Part shown: piece after piece, positions 1-12,401 of the stretch
Numbering within the stretch: position 1 is the first letter of the stretch
How the letters are laid out: each line of letters opens with the position of its first letter
DNA from: Notolepis coatsorum
Taxonomy: Eukaryota; Chordata; Actinopteri; Aulopiformes; Paralepididae
Assembly (NCBI GenBank): GCA_963971535.1
Contig: OZ020587.1
Span: 158,947,328 to 159,011,327 of the forward strand
Reading direction: 5' to 3'
Length of the DNA: 64,000 nt
Notes under the pieces: generated by a model
What the model saw: the letters and a program-made list of their open reading frames with translations, nothing else
Database searches by the model: none
What the model was told of the DNA's origin: nothing
Translations under genes and position numbers: made by a program

Positions 1-1
1 T

Positions 2-3000
2 AAGTTAAAGATACAAAAGGACAAAATACATTTCATAAAGGAGCATGGAATTTGTTTTGGTTGCTTGAAAGTGGGACACATAAGCAAAGACTGCAGGAGT
101 CGATTGGATTGCAGTGTGTGTCAGCAAAAGCATCCATCAGTCCTACACATTGAGCAGAAGGGTATAAGTACACCTTTTAATAAGGCAGAAGAGCCTGTGA
201 GCCATCTGAGTGTAACATCTGTTCAGTCTCAAACATGTGGCCGTATAGGGGCCGGAGATGAGGACAATGCTGTGTTTTCGATTGTTGCAGTTCAAGTGAA
301 AAGCCAAGTGACTGACAGAGTTGTGCAGACATATGCATTCTTGGATCCCGGAAGTTCCAGTACTTTTTGCACTCATAACCTGGCAAAGAGACTGGGGCTA
401 AGTGGCAAGCCAGCCAATATTCTATTACGAACAATGGGGCAAGAGAAAATTGTGAGCACCAATGTATTGTCTCACTTGGAAGTGTCTGGCATAGATAAGG
501 AGGATTTTATTGAATTGCCCAATGTCTTAACCCAAAGAGCTATGCCAGTGTCACGTGTGAACATTCCACGACAGGATGATGTGGAAAAATGGCCTTACTT
601 GAGTAACATAAAGCTGCACGACTTGAATGCAGATGTGGATTTGCTCATCGGAACTGATGCAGCAAAAATAATGGAACCATGGGAGCTGATCAACAGCCAA
701 GGTGAAGGACCATATGCAGTCAGAACAAGAGTCGGCTGGGTCATAAATGGACCACTTAGGAGTGGAAGTAACAGCAGAGTTAAGACTGGCTGCTCTGTTG
801 TCACAACAAATCGAATATGTGTGGAACATCTGGAAGAAATGCTCATGAAGCAATACAACCATGATTTTAATGAAAAAACATCAGAGGGGTCATTGGAAAT
901 GTCAAGGGAGGACATTCAATTCATGAAGATAATGGGAAGAACAACAGAGTTGAAAGATGGACATTATTACATTGACTTACCTTTCAGAGAAGAGGAACCG
1001 GTCTTGCCAAATAATCGCTGTGTTGCAGAGCAGCGACTTCAAGGCCTGAAGAGGAAATTTGAAAAGAACATCAAGTTTAAAGAGGAGTACACCTCATTTA
1101 TCAATGATATGCTGGTTCAAGGTTATGCTGAAGTTGTACCCATTGAACAGCTGGAACAAGATGAGGGAAAAGTGTGGTACATTCCCCACCATGGAGTACA
1201 TCACCCTACCAAAGGAAATCTGAGGGTTGTATATGACTGTGGAGCCTCATTCAAAGGAACATCTCTGAACTGTCAGCTCTTGCAGGGCCCCGATCTCACC
1301 AACACTCTTATGGGGGTCCTCATTCGCTTCAGGAAAGAGCCTGTCACAATCATGGCTGACATCAAGGCCATGTTTCATCAGGTGCGGGTGCCTGATAAAC
1401 ATGTGAACTTTCTTCGCTTTCTTTGGTGGCCTCAGGGCAACACTGACCAGGAACCAAGGGAATATCGAATGAGGGTACATTTGTTTGGAGCTGTTTCGTC
1501 CCCCAGTTGCGCCAATTACGCCTTGAGGCGAACTGCAGAGGACAATGCAACTCACTTCCCTCCTGAAGTGATCAAAACAGTCAATCACAACTTTTATGTA
1601 GATGACTGCCTGACGTCTACATCCTCGGAGGGAGATGCAATTAAGCTTGTAAAGGATTTGACTCTGCTCTGTAGTCAGGGAGGATTCAGCCTTCAAAAAT
1701 GGGTGACAACCAGCCGTTATGTTTTGTCATCGATCCCAGGTGACATCAGAGCAGCAGAGATGAAAGAGCTGGATTTGGACAAAGATCACCTGCCTATGGA
1801 AAGAGCACTTGGACTGCAATGGTGCGTTGAGTCCGACCAGTTCAGCTTTAGGACTTCATTACAGCCACGCCCACAAACCAGGAGAGGTATCTTGTCGGTG
1901 GTCAGCTCTCTGTATGACCCTATAGGATTTTTGGCTCCTTTTACAATGCCAGCCAAGTTACTGTTGCAGGAGCTTTGCCGGCAAAACCTGAAGTGGGATG
2001 AACACATTTCCCCCTCCTTCTCCAAACAGTGGTCTGATTGGCTGAGCGACCTCCAAAGGATGAGTGTATTCAAGGTGGAATGCTGTATCAAAACCCTGAA
2101 CTTTGAAACATCTGTGACAGCACAAATTCATAATTTTGCTGATGCCAGTGAAGCTGGTTATGGTACAGTATCGTACCTGAGACTGAAGGATAAAGATAGA
2201 GACGATAAGGTGCATGTTTCATTTCTTGCCGGAAAGGCCAGAGTTGCACCTCTGAAGCACATCACCATTCCTCGTTTGGAACTCACAGCAGCAGTCCTTG
2301 CTGTCTGAATGGATGGCATGCTTCAAAGGGAACTACAGTGGCCACTGGAGAAGTCAGTGTTTTGGACCGATAGCACGACTGTCATCAAATACATCTCCAA
2401 TGAAACCAGACGTTTTCATATGTTTGTTGCCAACAGAGTCACTGTAATCAGAGAAGCTACAGATGTTGACCAGTGGAAGTATGTGGGCTCCAAGGTCAAT
2501 CCTGCTGATGAAGCATCACGTGGATTGAGAGCTGAAGAATTTCTCACACACGGAAAATGGATTAAAGGCCCAGATTTCCTGTATTTACCTGAAAATGAGT
2601 GGCCTACACTGGAAATGGATTCAGTGATTCCCATTGATGACCCGGAGGTCAAAAGAGAAGCGGCAGTGAATGCCATTGTTAAGGATTCAGAAAATCCAAC
2701 AGACCATCTCATCAGCTACTTCTCATCTTGGAAGAAGCTTAAAACGTCTGTTGCCTGGTTCCTTGAACTTAAAGGACTTCTGTTGCTTCTGAGTAAAAAA
2801 AGAAAGGAACTTAAAGCTACCGAAGATGACAAAGATGCTGGAGTGAAAAGTACAGTTGAACAGAAACTCAAGAGCTTCAAAGCCACACTCTGTGGAAAAC
2901 ATTTGACTCCAGACGATTGTGATGAAGCAGAAAAGGCAATAATTTGTTTTGTTCAGAAACACAGGTTCAAGAGTGAAATTGCCTCCCTCAAACATGGCTT

Positions 3001-4261
3001 AAATATTGTCTCCAAGGACAGCCCACTGTACAAACTAGACCCCATACTGGAGGACAACATCCTCAGAGTTGGTGGTCGTTTGAACAGGTCTGCATTACCA
3101 TCAGAAACCAAGCACCCTGTCATTCTTTCCAAAGACCTGCATGTCTCCCAGCTCATTTTACGTCATATCCATCAACAATTAGGACACGCTGGGAGGAACC
3201 ACATGTTGTACAGACTTCGACAGAGGTATTGGATAATCAATGCCAATTCAGCTGCAAGGAAGACTATTACAGAGTGCATGGTGTGTAGACGGCACAGAGG
3301 AAAACTTGGGGAACAGAAGATGGCAGACCTGCCTGAAGAGCGAGTTGTGCCAGACAAGGCTCCTTTTACTAAAGTGGGAGTTGATTATTTTGGGCCCATA
3401 GAAGTGAAAAGAGGAAGAAGCCTTCTAAAAACGTATGGAGTGATTTTCACTTGTCTGACCAGCCGTGCAATACACCTGGAGGTGGCACATTCACTTGACA
3501 CAGACTCTTGCATTAACGCCTTGCGGAGATTCATATGCAGAAGAGGCCCTGTGTCAAATTTAAGATCTGATAACGGCACAAATTTTGTTGGAGCAAACAA
3601 AGAATTGAAGCAAAGTCTTGCTGCTTTGAATAATGCAAGGATCCAGGATGCCTTAATTCAGGATGGAATTAAGTGGAGCTTTAATACGCCAACAGCCTCA
3701 CACCAAGGTGGCGTTTGGGAGCGTCTCATTCGATCAGTAAGGAGTATACTGACCTCTGTTCTTGGACAGCAGGTTTTGGATGATGAAGGCCTGCAGACAC
3801 TGTTTTGTGAAGTAGAGGCGATACTAAACGATAGACCCCTCACAAAAGTGTCTGATGACCCTAATGACCTTGAGGCCCTCACCCCAAACCATATTCTCCT
3901 GCTGAAAGGAAAACCCATATTTCCCCCAGGACTCTTTGAAAAGAGTGACCTGTACATCAGAAGAAAATGGAAGCAAGTACAGTATATCGCAGAGCTGTTT
4001 TGGAAGAGATGGACATCCGAATACTTACTTGTGATGCAGGAAAGAGAGAGATGGGCAGCTCCAAAAAGAAACTTCTCCCCAGGAGATATTGTCATTATTG
4101 CCGATGCTACAGCTCCAAGAGGATCCTGGAAGATGGGTCGAGTTTTGAGTACCAAGTCCGACTACAAAGGATTGGTCCGGTCTGTGTGCATCCAAACTAA
4201 AACCAGCGTTTTGGAGAGACCTGTGACAAAGATCTGCCTGCTGGTGGAGGCCACAGAATAA
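2..4261 (+). pseudogene. BEL/Pao retrotransposon gag-pol (3' part, one in-frame stop)
   Basis: Polyprotein of a BEL/Pao LTR retrotransposon, cut on the left by the window edge. The reading frame is open from base 2 and first shows a gag-type zinc knuckle (CFGCLKVGHISKDC). An aspartic protease core follows (FLDPGSSS, near base 350). The reverse transcriptase has a YVDD box (FYVDDCLTS, near 1595), and RNase H begins at FADASEAGYG (near 2140). A TGA at 2306-2308 interrupts the frame, which then continues without a shift to 4261. The second half finishes RNase H and carries the integrase: a zinc-binding region near 3180-3290, then a DDE core with VDYFGP, SDNGTNF and VWERL, then the C-terminal domain typical of Pao elements. 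TGA sits where relatives usually have a sense codon after TAAVLAV, so a CGA-to-TGA change is plausible. All catalytic boxes look preserved, so the copy is fairly young. Confidence 0.93.
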
Positions 4262-4435
4262 TAATAATACCTGTTCTATCTATTCTCTCTTTCTATCCTG
4301 TCTTCTTACCATCTGTTTTCTTTCAGTGGCAGCAGAGAAGGAGACACAGAAGACGCTTGAATAGAAAGAATAGCTCCCTTACATGTTATATATATATATA
4401 TAAGGGTAATTGTGACTCACAATTAGGGGCCGGAT

Positions 4436-4830
4436 TGTGGGAGCTATTAACTATTTTTACATTTATTTGTTATGTGATTTTGTAGTATTAGTTTGTTTAC
4501 GGCCATATTATTTAAGTTATGAGTCGCAGCTAAATGCTTTTACTTTGAAGGGGTTCTGGGCAATTGGGAAGCACAGCTGGGTGTATTTAGGTAATTAGAG
4601 GCAATAGCACAGTGGGCATCAGGGAAGGTATATGGATTTTACCAGCGTCAGGAGATCATATAGAATCAAACATAATTTTTCTGTATTCTTTGATTAACAG
4701 ACAATAAACACCACAAAACTGTCAAATGCTATCTGGACAATGGACTTCCTGATCTGCGTGAGATTCGCTGCCCTGGTGCTTCAGTGGCTTTTTAGTTTTT
4801 ATTAGTTGTTGTTGACAAATAGCCACTACA
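4436..4830 (+). repeat. 3' LTR of the BEL/Pao element
   Basis: The LTR starts TGTGGGAG directly after a purine-rich tract (AGGGGCCGGAT) and ends CCACTACA, giving TGT...ACA termini. It contains an AATAAA at about 4704. The partner 5' LTR lies left of the window, so the exact ends and the target-site duplication cannot be checked. The 170 bp before it (4262-4435) are 3' untranslated element sequence with a short TA run. Confidence 0.65.
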
Positions 4831-7800
4831 CATAGGCTGATGTTTTAAGATTAGTTGCAAGTCCTTGGATCACAAAATGATAATTTGAATGATGAAGACT
4901 TGGGTATATTGGAATAACAGGTTGATTGTAATACAAGGACGTTTTTTTGATAATGATAATGTAGGCATGTTAAAATGTGCTATGACTTGTATGTGAAATA
5001 TATTTAGGTACAGGCAAATGTGTTACTTTTACCTCTGGGGGACAGCTGCCCCTGGAGGGAAAAAGCGTGTGTAATTAACCCGTTGTTGTTTGCAGGAAAT
5101 GATAGGGCCTTTTATGCCCAAGGGCCAACAGGGTCTAAAGAGAGAATGTAGGCTCAGGTCATGGGAAGCCACGGGGATGGGTATGCAACTGTTGTTTATG
5201 GTATGCAACTGTTGTTTATGGTAGGCAACTGGTGTTTATAGTGGCTATTTACGTCACAGCCACGGGGGATGGTAAGATCTGTTAGATGGTTACAGTTAAA
5301 CGGCCAGATAGGGGTCCAGAGGTGGAGTTTTGAGAGGGCAGTTGGTGGAAGATAACAGTAGAGGTATTTTTACAACAGGGAGACGAAATGTGAGCAGGCT
5401 GGACATAGAGGGTGACAGGAAGATGAGACAAAGTGCTAATTCAGGGCACAGAGAGAGAGTGAGTGAGCAAAGTAATTAGAATAGGAGTCAGTTTCAGATG
5501 CAGTTATGACATTGAAATGGCTAACTATTTGATTGGAGGAATAGCTTGGGGTTTATCGCGGTTCTAGTAGGCCGGGGTGACTTCAGGTTGAGAAGAGGTA
5601 CTAGACCTTTCGTAGAAGGAGAGTAGGGGAGCAGAAAATGAGTGTAGACTGAGTTAGAAGTAGAAGAGGGAGAAACAACTAACCATTGTTTGTCTGTATG
5701 TTGGTTGATTAACGAGTTGTATGAGAGAGAGTTTGAAAGTATTTGTTTATGATATGTGTAATATATGTTGGAAGCGATGGTGTTTGCAGAGGACAATGTT
5801 AAATGATCAGAGTGACTGTGGATGATTTGAGTATGGTCTGGTTTTTGTTTGTGTCTTTCATTTAGGTGGGTAATTTTGATTTGATTTCTTTCATTTGATT
5901 TGATTTCTTTTGAATGTTTTGTCAGTATATGTATGGATGAGGTATTGAATAAAAAAAATTGATTTCTTTTCTATTTTAATCTTTGATTGTGTGGACTGAA
6001 ATGTGTTTGAATGGAGCCTGTAGGAGAGACTGCTGGAATCAAAGGTGTCAGATCACAATAACAGGACTGCTTTGTTCAGTGATGTGTGGAGTGTGTGTGT
6101 GTGTGTGCGAGAGTCACCACGGAGTGAAAAGGCTGAGAGCATGTGATTAATTTAGTTCTTTTTGTTCCTTTTAGAGGTTGTTTTTAAATATGCATGGATA
6201 TTTCACAAGTGTTTATTGAGATGTATGGCTTTGGTTAATTTCTTTTGCTTTTGTGTTTTATCTATTTTTTCATGATCTGGGAGAGGACTGGTGCAGTTTT
6301 GTGGAAGCGGGAAATACATCAGGACAGGATGTCAAAAGAGCTAAGTAGTTCAGTCACATTTGTGTGGATTTTTCAATGGTGCTTCTCTTACAAGTATGTT
6401 AAATTGATGTGTAATCAGAAAATGCAATTGTGCTTTTGTCTCTTCACAGCTCAGTGGGTGGGGGAAATAAGAAACAGCCCAGGACACAAGATCAATACAT
6501 TACATTAGGAATACGACACGGTAACGTAGAACTTCATCTTCCCTGTTTCTTTTCAGTCCGATGGTGGTTGATTACCAATTTGTCCAAAGAGGATTCTTGT
6601 ATACGGAAACCCCCGCCCGCTACAGAACCCCTAAGGGGGGGCCAGGTTGAACTTATGTGGTGAACAGATGTGGTACGCATGTTTTGGAAATATTTCCAGG
6701 CTAAAAGAACCGGCTGAAAGTCTGACGACAGGTTGTCATGGGATAAAAGATCACTAGACCGGAGGCATGTAACCTGGCCTGAAACACGGCTGCAGCTGTT
6801 AGCTGCTAAGCACAAAGGGGGGGGGCGGAGCCAGTCTGAGGGCTGAGCAGAAAATGTGTGGACGAGATCCTCTGAGGGATTGTGATTTTGGTTGGGCTGT
6901 AGGGAACAGGGAAGATGACTGAACAGATACTGATGGTCTTTGTTTTGTGCACATTTGATTTGGTAGGTAGCACAGACAAAGGGCGGATATATTAACACAA
7001 CGCAGGGATGAGGTAAGGACATAACACATAGATTAGGGTCAAAGTGAGGTTAGGTAGTAAAAAAGAAAAAGAAAAAATTTCCTTGGGTGTTCTGTATGCT
7101 TTCCCTGCCCGAACTGAAGCTGTGGAGACCGAGGTGGTAAGGTTATGACCATTATGTGGTCATAAAGGGGGGAGGATAGATGAGAAGACCAATTGATGAA
7201 TTATGCATAATGTGATTGAACTATTTTTAAGAAAGAAATAGCGGGAAGAGAAAATGAATGTAAAGTGAAAATTGTGATACTAATGTATGTTTTCTCTCAA
7301 CCAGATCATCTAAAATAGTGTGGGAACAAATGTTCCTGTAGATTAAGAAAATTGGGTTTTAAATTTGTGATTTTTAGATTCAATTTGTGATGTTTAGATT
7401 AAAATTATTTTTAATTGTTTTCAGCATATTCAAAGTTTTTGTTTAAAAGGAAAAAGTAGGCCTCTGGCTGTGAGCCCAGAGGAACAAAGCCCAATGATAG
7501 TAGGTGGTAAACACTGGATCATGAGGGCAGAGTAGGTTAATTGGGGATCTGGATGAATGGGTAATTTGGATTCCCCGGGAGGGGGCCATAGTCAGGGGAA
7601 GTGTGGGGGAAAAACGAAGAAAACAAGAAGAAAGAAGAGTTGATGATATGTACTAAAGAATAATGAAAATTGAGAAAAATTTGAACAATTTATGATTTTT
7701 ATTTTTAAATGTGAAAAGTTTTGTATGGTTAGCCTGTAAGAAATCAAGTCAAGATACTGGTTTATGACAATATTAAAGTGAGGAACTGTGGTATCCTTGA

Positions 7801-8284
7801 CTGTGTATTTCATAACAAATCCATGTATGTATAAATTAGTTTGGAACAAACAGTAGCAGGCTTCAGTGTTGTGTGACATTCTGGGGAGAGCCTTCAGGCA
7901 AACCCTCACACAAACAGATTACTCAACTGTATTTAGAAGACAGCCATGCCAAATCCCCACTAGCCAAGTGTTCAACACTAGAACAAAAGAAACCAAACTG
8001 GAAGACAGTTGGAGACACAGGGGCAGGTCATAAAAGCCCCCTCATGCTAAAACTGTTTGTGACACATTCAAGGAGTCTTGAAGACAGTTGGGTAACTGTA
8101 GGAGCAAAACCCCCCACTTGAGAACTGTTTGAATCCATACAATAATAGATTAGAGACAAAACACACGGTTCAAATAATGCCTTAAGTACAAAAATGACTA
8201 AGATGAGTAGAGCTTCCCATGCTCAAGAGTGGAGATCTGTAGGAAACTAAACCATATCATTTTAAAGGGAAACTGACTTAGTAG
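4831..8284. other. Long stretch without a recognisable gene
   Basis: No protein family is recognised and the open frames are short. At 5179-5240 a 20-bp unit (GTATGCAACTGTTGTTTATG) is repeated about three times. A (GT) run lies near 6091-6110. A purine-rich tract (GGGGAAGTGTGGGGGAAAAA, near 7597) could be a retroviral polypurine tract, because an LTR-like repeat begins downstream. The stretch may therefore be decayed internal sequence of an LTR element, but no gag, pol or env motif was found. Confidence 0.4.
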
Positions 8285-9298
8285 ATAAAAGGTATTTGAA
8301 TATCATTTAGAATGTCAAACTGGTTATTTAAGTAATAATGCTATTTCACTCAGGTTGTAAAGCTTGCTAGAAACTAAAACCTTAGAACTATTAATTCAGT
8401 AGACTTTATATAGGGAATCTGGTATTAAAATATAGACAATGCCACATTGGTTTAATGCTGAATATATATGTAACTTCTTACATTAACCATACAAATATAG
8501 AAAAGGTTTTAGGTATAAGACTCTGTGCTCATCAAGAAGCCACAGCCCACACGATGAGGAGATTGGTGGTGGGCGGACCGCCTCCCCCAGAAGATCATCT
8601 GATTGGGACCCAAGAAACAGAAGAACGCCTGTTTTTAGAATCCAGAACCAATTGGAACAGAGGAGACTCCATATATAGAATCAAGAAATCTAATTGGACC
8701 AAACGTATTAATGTGCTATTATTGGTGGATATCAGGGTATATAATAGGACACGCATGGTTACAGAGACAGGCCAGACAGATCTTCCCACCCCAGGGGGTT
8801 TTCTGGCCTCCACCAGCTCCACAGACTGTACTGCTATTGCCACAACGTAAGTAAACTGTATGGAATAATCACTGTTTGTTGTGATATAGAGTAAGATGCC
8901 TATCTTAGACCAGGTTTTAACTATGTGGTGGCAAAAGGAGTAGTCTATTCCATTGATAAACATGACTACTTTTATGTGCAAACTTGTTTTGATGTGAGAG
9001 ACACCGTGAATGGGCTATAATTATGTAAACCTCATCAATCCTTTTGTACATCATGTCTTATGTAAAATGATGAATAATCCCTGTATGTAACTGCATTTTC
9101 ACCTTTGGGCCTCTCGGCAATAAATACATGAGTTTGAATTAGAACTCTGTGGTCTTGACTGCACGTTTATTCCTTGCTGGCTATATTTGAAGTCAGATGA
9201 GGAGACCATTCTATCACTTATGATCTTTCCTCCTTCCAGATAACAACCTCATTGTACTGTAAATAACCTTGGGTATGTGCTTAGAATATACCACATTA
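8285..9298 (+). repeat. LTR-like dispersed repeat, copy 1
   Basis: This roughly 1-kb block is closely related to 37155-38132. It is laid out like an LTR: a TATA-like box (GTATATAATAGG, near 8738), a possible 5' splice site (CAACGTAAGTAAAC, near 8845) and a poly(A) signal (AATAAA, near 9119) followed by a T/G-rich segment. No primer-binding site or coding partner was recognised. It is probably a solo or partial endogenous-retrovirus-type LTR. The homology between copies is clear; the LTR label is an inference. Confidence 0.55.
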
Positions 9299-9490
9299 TC
9301 CCATAATATCTGAGTTTGCAATGCATGTGTCGTGTCAGGTACCACAACAGAACAATATTTTGATTGACAGTCGATTCTGCCAATTACGTTACACCGCTTG
9401 CACCCACCTCTGCCTTTCTTACCACCAATCGGCAAGCGCTTATTTGTTTGTTTTTTTACTTCCGAGAAGTCCGCCATTGGGCTACATGAG

Positions 9491-9948
9491 AGAATCAATA
9501 ACAAACCTACCGGAGCTAATAACGTTAGAGAATCAATAACAAACCTACCGGAGCTAATAACGTTAGACAATCAATAACAAACCTACCGGAGCTAATAACG
9601 TTAGAGAATCAATAACAAACCTACCGGAGCTAATAACATTAGACAATCAATAACAAACCTACCGGAGCTAATAACGTTAGACAATCAATAACAAACCTAC
9701 CGGAGCTAATAACGTTAGAGAATCAATAACAAACCTACCGGAGCTAATAACGTTAGAGAATCAATAACAAACCTACCGGAGCTAATAACGTTAGAGAATC
9801 AATAACAAACCTACTGGAGCTAATAATGTTAGAGAATCAATAACAAACCTACCAGAGCTAATAACGTTAGAGAATCAATAACAAACCTACCGGAGCTAAT
9901 AACGTTAGAGAATCAATAACAAACCTACCGGAGCTAATAGCGTTAGCT
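9491..9948. repeat. 38-bp minisatellite, about 12 copies
   Basis: A 38-bp unit beginning AGAATCAATAACAAACC and ending GCTAATAACGTTAG repeats about 12 times head to tail with only a few substitutions (AGAG/AGAC at the junction, ACG/ATG near the end). It ends in a CCCCGCCGCCC segment just before a LINE 3' tail. Confidence 0.95.
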
Positions 9949-9984
9949 CCCCGCCGCCCACGAGTACCAGCGGTCCGCAGGAGG

Positions 9985-10135
9985 TTGATTGATTGATTGA
10001 ATTGATTGAAAACTTTATTAACAGATTGCAGAATGAGTACAATACAGTACAGCTCAATACACACAATTGTTAAGAGAAAGACTTTCGTCTTGTTTACATC
10101 AGGGTCCCCCATTTTCAATTCATCATACGGATAGA
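9985..10135 (-). repeat. LINE 3' end fragment, minus orientation
   Basis: A reverse-orientation copy of a LINE 3' UTR, also seen at 14186-15056, 35670-35814 and 59124-60260. It shares the (TTGA)n/(TCAA)n terminal microsatellite, AACTTTATTAACAGATTGC, and the block TTTCGTCTTGTTTACATC. A second, shorter fragment of the same tail is at 10338-10405. It is severely 5' truncated and has no coding capacity. Confidence 0.8.
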
Positions 10136-10928
10136 TAGTAGCCTACTGTTACATCTAGACATTTATGACATACCAGATCTACAAATACAGTACTGTTTAT
10201 GATACAAAAATAGTCTAAAAAGAGAGTTTATACATTTGAGGGGGAAGAAAAATTTGAGGATTTGAAGATTTGAGGACCAAACAAGGCATGATGATTTTAC
10301 TGCAAAGAATGTAATAATAAAAGCCTTTCTATACATTTGTCTGATTGATTGATTGAAAACTTTATTAACAGATTGCAGAATGGGGACAATTCAGTACGGG
10401 CTCTCTGAGCAAAGGAAGGAACTGAGAGATATGAATGACCAACAATGCTTCCTATGGTCGGGTAAATATGCTGATGTTATTGAACGTGTAACTATATATG
10501 TAACGTTAATGCCACAAAACGAATGCCTTTGTTAATCATGGTAAAGCATGGTTAAATGCCACAACCCACTTCAATGATAGCGTTGTGAATGCATAATCTC
10601 TGTTTTAAATTATGGCTATGTGTCTAATCTGCCCGTCGCTTATCAATGACTTGTTTGCAGTCAACATTGTGAAAACGGATTGTTTTTTAATCGCTTCATT
10701 TCCATTTTATAGCATTTTGAAAAGCCCTCGTTTTCAAGGAAAATATAAAGATTCCGTGATAAAAGGCATTTACTGGAATATTCTGGATACACAAAAACTT
10801 TGTAATTTTTCGGACTATTTATGAATAGTTTTCAAATAAAGGCTAGATTATCGATAGTATATGTGTACTTATGCACGCTATAGAAGCGGGCTGAAATATC
10901 GATTATCTCATTTCCTGATCGCTCGCAG

Positions 10929-10966
<38 letters not shown>

Positions 10967-11201
10967 GGCAAACGCTGATATATAGGTGAAAATAGCTCTG
11001 ATTATCCCAAGACTGGTAAAATAAATTCCTTACCTCAGATCAGATGTTATCCAAAAAGATTATTCCAATTCCTGATCGCCATTCCGATCATGCTTATTGA
11101 TTACAGTGTTGGGTACTGTAAATACATAATCCACGCTGTTCTGATGGCCGGCGATCACTTGGTCTCTTCAGTTGGCCTTGACGGAAAAGTAAAATGAGGA
11201 A

Positions 11202-11234
<33 letters not shown>

Positions 11235-11500
11235 TCGTCAGTCTAAAGTAATGGGGTGCAGTTACACAGGGAGAGACGATAGGGGGCGGTATCTTCCCAA
11301 TTGAGCTCAGAGAGAGTCTGCAACACTAACCTGAGGCTCGATTGATGAAATATGAATTAAAATCGCCAATAAAAAGAAATATGACAAACAAATGCTATAT
11401 AGCATTGGCGGGCACTCAAAGGTCGGCATGAACTAACGACAAAAAGCGTGGCTGGCTTTCAAAGTGTTAACGGCCGATACCCGACCGATATATCGGTGCA
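10136..11500. other. Unassigned intergenic DNA with simple repeats
   Basis: No gene recognised. It contains the LINE tail fragment at 10338-10405, a (CA)n run at 10929-10963 and a pure C run of about 26 bases at 11207-11233. Poly(C) this long is prone to length error in assemblies. Confidence 0.6.
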
Positions 11501-11502
11501 CC

Positions 11503-11957
11503 CTGTCGTGGCAATATTATCATGTCATTATAGATCTATGTTAAAATACATATTCTGTCTTTGTACACCTTGACTTGGTTCAATAATGCCCAGACAACTA
11601 GGCTACAGTGTGTATGTCTCTTTAAATGACTCCAAGGTACCAAGGTCATATTTTCACTCCCTAGCCAGGCCATAACAAGGTCTTGTTATTGATTCCCTAA
11701 CTGGGGCACATTTTGTTTATACTTTCAGTCATATCTGAATGTCTAATGTTACGTCTTGCAATTGTGTATTAATGTGTCTGACCAGAGCTTTTTGTCACTT
11801 TGTGGTCAGACGCTTGTGTGTGAACATGATGTATCTGTCTGTAAACTGATCTTTCATTGTGGCCACAGTGAAATAAACTATGTTCTATTTTTAATAACGA
11901 CTCAGAATTATTATACAAAACGGCTCATCCTTTGTCCTTTAATAATTTCCATAACAA
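11503..11957. repeat. Dispersed repeat, LTR-like, copy 1
   Basis: Starts TGTCGTGG and ends in a CTTTAATAATTTCC...ACA block that matches the ends of 15292-15864. Both copies share a GTCTCTTTAAA motif and a CGGCTCATC(C/G)TTTGTCC block near the end. TG...CA termini suggest solo LTRs. No matching target-site duplications were found, so the assignment is tentative. Confidence 0.5.
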
Positions 11958-11992
11958 CCGCTAGGCCCACTGGAGACATATGGCTCTGAGGG

Positions 11993-12401
11993 AGCTGTGA
12001 AGATCACAGTAGAGAGTCTGAAGAGGATGAGTTGCTATCGTCCTAATAAGAAGTTTGAACTGAGCAACTTCTATAGAAGTACGGTTGAGAGTGTCCTTAC
12101 CAGCTCAATCACGGTCTGGTATGGAAACTGCACTGCTAAGGACAGGAAGGCACTCCAGCGAGTGATTAAAACTGCTCAGTACATCTCTGGAGCAGCCTTC
12201 CTCTCACTACAGGACATTTACTCTACCAGGGCCACCAGGAGAGCACATAACATAATTAAGGACAGTACACACCCCCAACACAGACTCTTCAACCTCCTGC
12301 CATCAGGCAGGCGATTCAGGAGTCTGAAAGCCAGAACTACGAGACTGGCAAACAGTTTCTACCCACAGGCCATCATCAGGCTCATGGATGCCAGCTCCTA
12401 A
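11993..12401 (+). pseudogene. L2/Jockey-like LINE, C-terminal reverse transcriptase fragment
   Basis: The open frame encodes the C-terminal end of a non-LTR reverse transcriptase of the type common in fish genomes. Visible landmarks are FYRSTVESVLTSSITVWYG, then LQRVIKTAQYISG, then LFNLLPSGRRFRSLKARTTR and SFYPQAI before the stop. The catalytic palm domain is missing, so this is a 5'-truncated dead insertion. It starts just after the LTR-like repeat ending at 11957. Confidence 0.85.

Noticed and set aside
6534-7022. 162-codon minus-strand ORF
   Set aside because: No recognisable motif, signal or homologue-like pattern; overlaps another frame of similar length, so probably chance.
9491-9948. 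CRISPR-like array
   Set aside because: The 38-bp units are directly contiguous with no unique spacers, and the genome is a vertebrate.
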